A stretch of DNA of 64,000 nucleotides from an uncultured Mesonia sp. Its GTDB lineage: Bacteria; Bacteroidota; Bacteroidia; Flavobacteriales; Flavobacteriaceae. Shown one piece after another: positions 17,558 through 25,225 of this stretch. The notes under the pieces are model-generated. The model saw only the letters and a list, made by a program, of their open reading frames with translations. It was not told the origin of the DNA and made no database searches. A program made the translations under genes and the position numbers. The stretch's first letter is position 1. Each line of letters opens with the position of its first letter. The stretch covers positions 1 to 64,000 of the forward strand of contig CATQIB010000009.1 of assembly GCA_958296185.1 (NCBI GenBank), in the 5' to 3' direction.

Positions 17558-19957
17558 ATGGATAAAAAACTACTCTTCCTTTCATTTTTTGTGTTTTTTC
17601 AGTTGAGCTTTGCTCAGGTAGGTATCGGAACAGATTTGCCCAACCCTTCTTCTCAACTCGATATCGAATCTCAAGACCGAGGTCTGCTTATTCCTCGTGT
17701 TCAATTGCAAAGTATTGTTGACGCTAACACTATTTCAGCAGGAAATGTGGAAAGCCTTATGGTGTTTAATACTAGTCAAGGAAATGATGTTACGCCTGGT
17801 TATTATTACTGGTATAAAGGGCAATGGCGACGTTTTTTGGTAGAAGGGGAGTACAGTGCTCAAACTATCACTTATCTTGCAGATAATCAAGATGGAACTT
17901 TTACTTACACGAATGAAAATAATATTAAATTTACTTTCGATGCCAATACCACTACCTATGTGAACAATAATGATGGTACTTACACTTTTACCAACGCCAA
18001 CGGCGCAACAATGACCATTGATGTCATTAATGATGTAGTGACCAACATTCAGAACCAAGGTGACGTTTACACGGAAATTATCAATCTACTCCAAAACAAT
18101 ACCGACACCTTACAAGATAATGGCGACGGTACCTTTACCCACACGGCGGTAGACGGCACCCAACTCATTTTCGATGCCAATACCACTACTTATGTGAACA
18201 ACAACGATGGCACTTACACTTTTACCAACGCCAATGGCGCAACAATGACCATTGATGTTATTAATGATATAGTGACCAACATTCAGAATCAAGGCGACGT
18301 TTACACGGAAATCATCAACCTACTCCAAAACAATACCGATACTTTGCAAGATAATGGCGACGGTACCTTTACCCACACGGCTGTAGACGGCACCCAACTC
18401 ATTTTCGATGCCAATACCACTACCTATGTGAACAACAACGATGGCACTTACTCATTTACTAATGCCAACGGCGCAACAATGACCATTGATGTGATAGCCG
18501 ATGTAGTGACCAACATTCAGAATCAAGGCGACGTTTACACGGAAATCATCAATCTCCTACAAAACAACACCGACAGCTTGCAAGATAATGGCGACGGTAC
18601 CTTTACTCACACGGCGGTAGACGGCACCCAGCTCATTTTCGATGCCAATACCACTACTTATGTGAACAATAATGATGGTACTTACACTTTCACCAATGCT
18701 AACGGCGCAACAATGACCATTGATGTGATAGCCGATGTATTGACCAACATTCAGAATCAAGGCGACGTTTACACGGAAATTATCAATCTACTCCAAAACA
18801 ACACCGACACTTTGCAAGATAATGGCGACGGCACCTTTACCCACACGGCTGTAGACGGCACCCAGCTCATTTTCGATGCCAATACCACTACCTATGTAAA
18901 TAACAACGATGGCACTTACACATTTACTAATGCCAACGGCGCTACCATGACCATTGATGTTATTATTGATGTAGTGACCAACATTCAGAATCAAGGCGAC
19001 GTTTACACGGAAATCATCAATTTGCTACAAAACAACACCGACACCTTGCAAGATAATGGCGACGGTACTTTTACCCACACGGCGGTAGACGGCACCCAAC
19101 TCATTTTCGATGCCAATACCACTACCTATGTGAACAACAACGATGGTACTTACACATTTACCAACGCCAATGGCGCAAAAATGACCATTGATGTTATTAA
19201 TGATGTAGTGACCAACATTCAGAACCAAGGCGACGTTTACACGGAAATCATCAATTTGCTCCAAAACAACACCGATACTTTGCAAGATAATGGCGACGGT
19301 ACTTTTACCCACACGGCGGTAGACGGCACCCAACTCATTTTCGATGCCAATACCACCTCAGTAGTGAATAATGGAGACGGCTCTTATTCCGTTACGAATT
19401 CAGACGGTACAACAATCAATATAAATTATACGGCGGATAATGGTATTAGTCAATCTGCTAATCACTTTCAATTGGGAGGAAATTTAATAAAGCCTACTAC
19501 GCTAGGAACCACTGGAGTCAATACCTTATCCATAACCGGTTTAGAAAAAGGCGATTCGCCCACGCATAACATTATGGTTTTAGATACAAATGGAGTTTTA
19601 AAACAAGTTAAGGCCGCTATGCCTAGATTTTTTTATATGCCTGCTATTTTATTGCCCACATCCTCAGACCAAGTCCCTGCGGGCGAGATCTATGGTACTG
19701 TAGATTTATACAATAAATACCATAGTCAATTTACAGGTGTAACTAATACTAACTTTATTACTAACGCGGCAAATGCTGGAAATGCACTACCTGTTTTGCC
19801 CGCCACGGAGTTTAATTATTATATTACGTATTATGATTCTAGTGTATTTTATAATGTAAGTATTTCAGACTCTGGCGTACTTACTTATGACGTTTATCCT
19901 ACATCGGCTGTGACCGAAGCAACTTTTATGAACATTGTATTTGAAGTAAAACCATAG
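17558..19957 (+). CDS. Exported repeat protein (putative surface adhesin), first gene of a T9SS locus
   Basis: A 799-residue protein with a signal peptide ending QLSFAQ (about residue 20). The N-terminal block VGIGTDLPNPSSQLDIESQDRG, followed by GLLIPRV, is a common head in exported Bacteroidota fibre-like proteins. From about residue 128 there are six 78-residue repeats, each with DANTTTYVNNNDGTYTFTNA and NGDGTFTHTAVDGT, preceded and followed by a partial unit. The last ~170 residues are a different beta-rich domain ending VFEVKP; I see no canonical type A or B sorting domain. The DNGDGT loops could bind calcium (inference). The ATG at 17558 is preferred over the upstream GTG because it starts the signal peptide. 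The next gene begins 3 bases after the stop. Confidence 0.8.
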   Translation: MDKKLLFLSFFVFFQLSFAQVGIGTDLPNPSSQLDIESQDRGLLIPRVQLQSIVDANTISAGNVESLMVFNTSQGNDVTPGYYYWYKGQWRRFLVEGEYSAQTITYLADNQDGTFTYTNENNIKFTFDANTTTYVNNNDGTYTFTNANGATMTIDVINDVVTNIQNQGDVYTEIINLLQNNTDTLQDNGDGTFTHTAVDGTQLIFDANTTTYVNNNDGTYTFTNANGATMTIDVINDIVTNIQNQGDVYTEIINLLQNNTDTLQDNGDGTFTHTAVDGTQLIFDANTTTYVNNNDGTYSFTNANGATMTIDVIADVVTNIQNQGDVYTEIINLLQNNTDSLQDNGDGTFTHTAVDGTQLIFDANTTTYVNNNDGTYTFTNANGATMTIDVIADVLTNIQNQGDVYTEIINLLQNNTDTLQDNGDGTFTHTAVDGTQLIFDANTTTYVNNNDGTYTFTNANGATMTIDVIIDVVTNIQNQGDVYTEIINLLQNNTDTLQDNGDGTFTHTAVDGTQLIFDANTTTYVNNNDGTYTFTNANGAKMTIDVINDVVTNIQNQGDVYTEIINLLQNNTDTLQDNGDGTFTHTAVDGTQLIFDANTTSVVNNGDGSYSVTNSDGTTININYTADNGISQSANHFQLGGNLIKPTTLGTTGVNTLSITGLEKGDSPTHNIMVLDTNGVLKQVKAAMPRFFYMPAILLPTSSDQVPAGEIYGTVDLYNKYHSQFTGVTNTNFITNAANAGNALPVLPATEFNYYITYYDSSVFYNVSISDSGVLTYDVYPTSAVTEATFMNIVFEVKP
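17939..19342 (+). repeat. Six tandem 234-bp coding repeats
   Basis: Unit starts (GATGCCAATACCAC) are at 17939, 18173, 18407, 18641, 18875 and 19109, with a diverging seventh at 19343, every one exactly 234 bases apart and without indels. The units are nearly identical at both protein and DNA level; differences are mostly synonymous, plus a variable position (INDVV, INDIV, IADVV, IADVL, IIDVV, INDVV). This pattern suggests recent duplication or ongoing gene conversion. Confidence 0.97.
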
Positions 19958-19960
19958 TCC

Positions 19961-21391
19961 ATGCGTAATCCACTAATTTTTATTCTTGGGTTTGTCTTAC
20001 TAACAAGCAATACTATAAGTGCTCAGTGCTATTCTGGTAATTTAGTTACTTCAACTTTTGCCACTGGCGGCACAGGGAGTTATACCAACCGAATAATTTG
20101 GCTAACTTGGGGAGCTAAATCTATTGCAGATACTTACGGTAAAAGCAATCAAATTTTAGGCGAAGGAGAAACTTCATACGCATCCATACCTTTAAGTGCT
20201 AATAAATATTTTTGCCTACAAGCTACCATTGAGAATATAAGTCCGCCTGCCTCTTTAAAAAGTTATATTCCGGGTAATTATGCAGGTGACTCCATGGATG
20301 ATTTATATCACATAGGAGGCCCTGGAACTAACAATCAAATGGTTGCAGGATTAATCAACGCACAAAGTGGAACTACCGTTACGTTTACGGTTAGGTGTCA
20401 AGCTTCCTTAGATGGAAATCCTGTCAGGATTAAGGGGTTGGTGGTTGCCGATGCGGAATCTTTATCGCAAACCGAAGAGTTAAAAGCTAGTGCCGATGGT
20501 GTTTGGAATGTAATTGAATTACAAAAAAATATAGGTGCAGGACCTTATCAATTAGAGAAGACGATGCAAGGAGGTTTGCAACAAGTTCGATTCTTTAATG
20601 GAAATGATAATAATACCGCAGCTATTTCTATACTTAGTTTTAATCAAACTGCCTACGATACGCAAGCAAACAACTATGAAGTTACCTTTAATGTATCGGT
20701 TAAAGGAGCAGGTTTAACCGCAATTGCCTTGGGTTTACTAATGCCCGAATTAGATAGAGGCGATGCACCAGCCAGTTATGGGGAGGCCTTGCATATAATT
20801 GATTATTCCGAATTTACATCCGATCAAATCGCTTTGGGTACTACGGTAGATTTGAATACAGCAACTTATAATTCGGCCAATGAAATTCCTAAAACAAACA
20901 GAAGTTTTATTGGTTCTGTTGCACCAGATCCAGAATCCAACTCGCAATATAGTCTCGACGCACTGGCTGATGATAACGATGGCGGAATTGCCAACGAGGA
21001 AGATGTTTTACCTCCTTTTTTAAAACGATTTCACTATATAAATTATAACTATAAAGCAGGTGAAGTTTTTAGCCTTCAAGTGCCCTATACGACAATAAAA
21101 GATTCTTATTTGCAGGCTTGGATAGACTTTAACGTTAATGGTGTTTTCGAGCCTCAGGAGGGCGTTATGCAAAGTCTACCCGCAGGCGTAGGTTCAACTA
21201 CTCTCAGTTGGACGGTACCTCCTGATGTTAAAATAATGCCTACCTATATGCGTTTACGCTTATCAGATAATTATTATGGTGTTTTAACCCCAGAAGCTAC
21301 GCTATTAAAAGGAGAAGTAGAAGATCATATTATGTATGTGGTAAAACCAGCTTTGGTAAATCCGCATTTACCCACAAAAGTTAAAGATTAA
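19961..21391 (+). CDS. Exported GEVED-domain protein of the T9SS locus
   Basis: A 476-residue protein with a signal peptide ending TISAQ. The N-terminal half contains a CshA-type fibril-like beta domain (TFATGGTGSYTNRIIWLTWG). The segment GDAPASYGEALHII and the block AWIDFNVNGVFEPQEGV, ending GEVEDHIMYV, define the C-terminal GEVED domain. There is no sorting domain of its own, so it may be carried with its neighbours or stay in the periplasm. It lies 3 bases after the repeat gene and 4 bases before the type B CTD gene. Confidence 0.8.
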   Translation: MRNPLIFILGFVLLTSNTISAQCYSGNLVTSTFATGGTGSYTNRIIWLTWGAKSIADTYGKSNQILGEGETSYASIPLSANKYFCLQATIENISPPASLKSYIPGNYAGDSMDDLYHIGGPGTNNQMVAGLINAQSGTTVTFTVRCQASLDGNPVRIKGLVVADAESLSQTEELKASADGVWNVIELQKNIGAGPYQLEKTMQGGLQQVRFFNGNDNNTAAISILSFNQTAYDTQANNYEVTFNVSVKGAGLTAIALGLLMPELDRGDAPASYGEALHIIDYSEFTSDQIALGTTVDLNTATYNSANEIPKTNRSFIGSVAPDPESNSQYSLDALADDNDGGIANEEDVLPPFLKRFHYINYNYKAGEVFSLQVPYTTIKDSYLQAWIDFNVNGVFEPQEGVMQSLPAGVGSTTLSWTVPPDVKIMPTYMRLRLSDNYYGVLTPEATLLKGEVEDHIMYVVKPALVNPHLPTKVKD

Positions 21392-21395
21392 GCAA

Positions 21396-22625
21396 ATGAA
21401 GTATGCAACTCAAATATTGCTTATACTCTGGGTTTTCTTACATCCCATTTTTCTTACTGCTCAAACTGTTAATACCGGTATGCTGTATGTAAGTGAGCAA
21501 ACCACTTTCTCTACAGTGAGTGATTTTTCTAATGAGCCCTCAGCCTCTTTTTACAACGATGGCCGATCTAATTTTTATGGAGATATTTATAACCAAAGTA
21601 AATTTGACTTTTACCAAAATACCGGAACCATCCGTTTAGTGGGTAGCAAATTACAAAGGTTGAAAGGTGATTTTTTAGCGGTAAATAATTTATATTTAGA
21701 TAATATTACACCGGTGATAGCATTTTCGCTTGAAGCGGAATTGAATATATATAACCAAGCTTATTTTCAACTTGGTGTTTTAAAAAATCGAAAAAGCGAC
21801 GCTCAAATCAATTTTTTAAATGAGGCAATTGCTAGAAATGCTAGTCATTCAAGCCATGTTGACGGTCCGGTTTTTAAATTCGGAAAAGAGGATTTTACTT
21901 ATCCTATAGGTCATAAATCTTATTATAGACCAGCAAGCCTACAGCAATTACCGATAGAAAATATTGTAGAATCGACTTATTTCTTTGAAGACGCAGGAGA
22001 TTTGTACGATAGACGAAAAAAGGAGGGGCTCATAGATCGTATAAGCCATACAGAATATTGGGAAGTGAAGATTTACAACCCGGCAGAAGCGGTACTAAGC
22101 TTAAGCTATGATAATTCAACAACACCCAGTTATATTCTAAATCATATAAATCAAGGAGATGCGATTCATATTGTAAGATGGAACGAGCGCTTGAATGCTT
22201 GGGTAGACCTAGGGGGGATGGTTGATATAGATGCCAAAACAGTGTCTACCACAATTAATAAGGCTGGCATTTATACTTTGGCCTTGATGAAATTTAATGA
22301 AATTAACCCTTGTGATATTGTGGTGTATAACGCAGTTACACCCAATCAAGATGGTTTTAACGATTACTTGAAGATCATAAATGATACACCCGACTGTGCT
22401 AAAAACTTAAAAGTCCAAATTTTTAATAGATGGGGGGTAAAAGTATTCGAAACCGACACCTATGGTTTAGCGGGTCATGTTTTTGACGGTTATAGTACGG
22501 GAAGGCTCACCGTTAGAGAGGGCAGTAAATTGCCATCGGGAACTTATTTTTACGTTTTAGAGTATCAGTATAATGAGAATCAAATCCATAAAAAAATGGG
22601 TTACATACATTTAAGTTCAACTTAA
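21396..22625 (+). CDS. Gliding-motility-type C-terminal domain protein (T9SS type B sorting)
   Basis: A 409-residue protein with a signal peptide ending FLTAQ (about residue 23). The last ~95 residues (NAVTPNQDGFNDYLKI, VQIFNRWGVKVFET, LPSGTYFYVLEY) are the CHU_C / type B sorting domain, which targets proteins through the type IX system and is typically paired with a PorP/SprF-like protein. The N-terminal part is a beta-rich region of unknown function. The next gene encodes such a SprF-like partner, 9 bases away. Confidence 0.9.
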   Translation: MKYATQILLILWVFLHPIFLTAQTVNTGMLYVSEQTTFSTVSDFSNEPSASFYNDGRSNFYGDIYNQSKFDFYQNTGTIRLVGSKLQRLKGDFLAVNNLYLDNITPVIAFSLEAELNIYNQAYFQLGVLKNRKSDAQINFLNEAIARNASHSSHVDGPVFKFGKEDFTYPIGHKSYYRPASLQQLPIENIVESTYFFEDAGDLYDRRKKEGLIDRISHTEYWEVKIYNPAEAVLSLSYDNSTTPSYILNHINQGDAIHIVRWNERLNAWVDLGGMVDIDAKTVSTTINKAGIYTLALMKFNEINPCDIVVYNAVTPNQDGFNDYLKIINDTPDCAKNLKVQIFNRWGVKVFETDTYGLAGHVFDGYSTGRLTVREGSKLPSGTYFYVLEYQYNENQIHKKMGYIHLSST

Positions 22626-22634
22626 ATTAAGCCT

Positions 22635-23546
22635 ATGAAAAATTTTTACTTATTCATTTTGGTTTTCTTATGTTGGTATACTTGCGCTGCCCAGCAAGAA
22701 TCGCAATTCACGCAATATATGTATAACCCAATGAGTATTAATCCAGGGTATACTGGCTCGCGGGAAGTGCTTACAGTATCAAGTATTTATCGTAACCAGT
22801 GGGTAGGTGTTGAGGGTGCTCCCGAAACCTTTAATTTCTCTGCACATAGTCCTTTAGGGCTAACTAGTTTAGCTAATTTAGGGCTTGATTTTACGCAGGA
22901 CCGAATAGGAATCTCCACTCAAAAATCTTTCAGTGTAAATTTTGCTTATATCTTACCCCTAGATCGAAGTGAAGACATACGTTTATCTCTTGGTATTAAA
23001 GCAGGAGCAGAGAATTTAGACCTAGCTCTACATAAACTTACCATTGCCGATATTAACGATCCATACTTGGCTAATTTGTCTGAGTTTTCTCCCGTTTTGG
23101 GTTTAGGAGCTTTTTTATATACAGATGAAGCCTACTTAGGGGTTTCCTCTCCAAATCTTTTGCATACAAAAAAATTTAACGAAGTAAGTGTCTCAACTTA
23201 TACCAATAAAGCCCATATCTATTTTTTAGGCGGTTATGTATTTCCCCTTGAGAACGAAGTTCAATTAAAACCTGCTTTTTTAATTAAAGCGGTTAGCGGT
23301 GCACCTCTAGCAATAGACTTGTCTATGAATATTTATTTTTTAGAGCGTTGGAACCTGGGTGCATCCTATCGATTAAACGCGGCCTTTACTGCTTTGGCGG
23401 GCTTCCGTATCACAGACGAATTGACTTTAGGTTATGCTTATGATTACGAAACTACCACCATAAGCAAGTACAGCAGTGGCTCTCACGAAGTTTTTTTGCA
23501 GTTTGAGTTATGGAGCAGATATAGAAACCGGTTCAGGTGCTTTTAA
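22635..23546 (+). CDS. PorP/SprF-family type IX secretion outer-membrane protein
   Basis: A 303-residue protein with a signal peptide ending TCAAQ (about residue 19). The opening QESQFTQYMYNPMSINPGYTG is the family signature, and the rest alternates like a 14-strand barrel, ending FLQFELWSRY. SprF-like proteins are needed for secretion or anchoring of the type B CTD protein encoded next to them (SprB-SprF in Flavobacterium johnsoniae). It closes the four-gene locus. Confidence 0.93.
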   Translation: MKNFYLFILVFLCWYTCAAQQESQFTQYMYNPMSINPGYTGSREVLTVSSIYRNQWVGVEGAPETFNFSAHSPLGLTSLANLGLDFTQDRIGISTQKSFSVNFAYILPLDRSEDIRLSLGIKAGAENLDLALHKLTIADINDPYLANLSEFSPVLGLGAFLYTDEAYLGVSSPNLLHTKKFNEVSVSTYTNKAHIYFLGGYVFPLENEVQLKPAFLIKAVSGAPLAIDLSMNIYFLERWNLGASYRLNAAFTALAGFRITDELTLGYAYDYETTTISKYSSGSHEVFLQFELWSRYRNRFRCF

Positions 23547-23641
23547 AGTTAGTGCTTTAATAAAGCATTGGACTTAAAAATAAAAAAATCGTTTGCCAGC
23601 TTTTTTTAATCCATTACATTTATTGTATTAAACTGAACCAC

Positions 23642-24559
23642 ATGAAAAATCAAAAGCAGGCTATGGCTTATGCCGGAATAGCGGTTTTACTATGGAGTAC
23701 CGTAGCGACAGGTATGAAACTTGCCTTGGCTAGTTTTGATTATTTACAATTACTCTTTTGGTCCTCAGGAACAGCAGTGTTGGTTTTGGGTATAATATTG
23801 GTAGTAAAGAAGAGATTCTTTCAACTCTTTAAACTCCCCGCTAAAGCTATTTTTAAGTCAGCTTTATACGGTGGAATAAATCCCTTTTTGTATTATATCG
23901 TACTTTTTAAAGCTTACGATTTACTGCCGGCTCAAGAAGCACAAGCACTTAATTATACTTGGCCCATAATGTTTAGTCTATTAGCCATTCCGCTTTTAAA
24001 GCAAAAGATGACACCAAAAAATTTATTGGCTATAGGCATTAGTTTTGTAGGGGTTCTAATTATTGCCACACGTGGTAATTTGGTGAACTTGTCCTTTTCA
24101 AATTTACAAGGAGTTATGTTTGGGTTGGGGTCGGCAATTATCTGGGCTGCATTCTGGATTTTTAACATTAAAGATGAGCGTGAAGAATTGAGTAAATTAT
24201 TCCTTAATTTCTGTTTTGGCTTTGTCTATATTGCAATTAGTGTTTACTTCTTTTCAGACTTCACAATGGATTATGGTGTAGGTTTGTGGAGTGCAGTATA
24301 TGTGGGTTTGTTTGAAATGGGCATCACTTTTATAATTTGGTCTATTGCACTTAAAAAATCATATTCTGCTGCGGGAGTGAGTAAGTTGGTGTATTTGGTT
24401 CCTTTTTTGTCGCTTGTAGTCATTTATTTGGTTTTAAAAGAACCCATAGGATTACCTACTTTAATGGGGTTATTTTTAATTATTAGCGGCTTGGTGTATG
24501 ATAAAATCAGTTTTAGGCAACTACGCTTTACGCGGAATCGAAAACAAGATGAAAAATAA
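23642..24559 (+). CDS. EamA/DMT-family transporter
   Basis: A 305-residue protein with ten predicted membrane helices in two EamA repeats (about 5-140 and 150-295). It opens AYAGIAVLLWSTVATGMKLAL, a usual DMT start, and the second repeat carries GLGSAIIWAAFWI. The substrate is unknown; relatives export amino acids, metabolites or purines. The sugar-transferase gene overlaps its last 11 bases. Confidence 0.9.
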   Translation: MKNQKQAMAYAGIAVLLWSTVATGMKLALASFDYLQLLFWSSGTAVLVLGIILVVKKRFFQLFKLPAKAIFKSALYGGINPFLYYIVLFKAYDLLPAQEAQALNYTWPIMFSLLAIPLLKQKMTPKNLLAIGISFVGVLIIATRGNLVNLSFSNLQGVMFGLGSAIIWAAFWIFNIKDEREELSKLFLNFCFGFVYIAISVYFFSDFTMDYGVGLWSAVYVGLFEMGITFIIWSIALKKSYSAAGVSKLVYLVPFLSLVVIYLVLKEPIGLPTLMGLFLIISGLVYDKISFRQLRFTRNRKQDEK

Positions 24560-25157
24560 ATTAAGTACAAGCGAAAAATGGGTAAAACGCGGTGTAGATT
24601 TAATAGCCTCTCTTGTGGGCATAGGCCTACTTTTCCCGATATTGATTTTAGGTTTTATTTTAGCCAGTTGGAGCACAAATCAAAGCGGAATTTACAGGAG
24701 CAAGCGAATAGGTCAATTTGGTAAAGAATTTTATATTTTAAAATTAAGGAGTATGCGCAGAATTGAGGGGGTTGAAACTTCGGTAACTACAGCTCGGGAT
24801 CCGCGTATTACTGGCATAGGAGCGTTTCTTAGAAAATACAAAATAGATGAACTGCCACAATTGTTTAATGTACTGCTAGGCCAAATGAGTTTGGTAGGAC
24901 CAAGACCAGATGTACCAGGCTTTGCCGATAATCTTACTGGCGATGATGCTAAAATATTATTGCTGAAACCGGGAATTACGGGCTTGGCCACCTTGGCTTT
25001 TAAAAATGAAGAAGAACTCTTAGCGCTTCAAAAGGATCCAATTACTTACAACCGTGAAGTGATTTGGCCCGAAAAAATTAGATTAAACAAGTATTACTTA
25101 GAAAATTACAGCCTGAGTTTAGATATTAAGATTCTTTTTAAAACGCTTTTTACATAG
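24549..25157 (+). CDS. Bacterial sugar transferase (undecaprenyl-phosphate glycosyl-1-phosphate transferase type)
   Basis: A 202-residue protein comprising only the catalytic domain of the WcaJ/PglC family: one membrane segment (LIASLVGIGLLFPILILGFI), then KRIGQFGKEFYILKLRSM and the conserved KIDELPQLFNVLLGQMSLVG, followed by PRPD. It would transfer a sugar phosphate to the lipid carrier at the inner membrane and start a surface polysaccharide. The ATG at 24549 is chosen over 24498, which would add 17 residues inside the EamA gene. No other polysaccharide gene is adjacent. Confidence 0.9.
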   Translation: MKNKLSTSEKWVKRGVDLIASLVGIGLLFPILILGFILASWSTNQSGIYRSKRIGQFGKEFYILKLRSMRRIEGVETSVTTARDPRITGIGAFLRKYKIDELPQLFNVLLGQMSLVGPRPDVPGFADNLTGDDAKILLLKPGITGLATLAFKNEEELLALQKDPITYNREVIWPEKIRLNKYYLENYSLSLDIKILFKTLFT

Positions 25158-25225
25158 TGATTCCCTTTATTATTTTTCTAAATAATTTAATGTAAATTGT
25201 AATCTTTCTATAGTAAATAATTGAT

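Noticed and set aside
17735-19333. Several minus-strand frames with near-identical products across the repeat gene
   Set aside because: They are shadows of the 234-bp repeats on the other strand and share its periodicity.
17939-19342. Regular repeats considered as a CRISPR array
   Set aside because: Units are 234 bases, contiguous without unique spacers, and fully coding.
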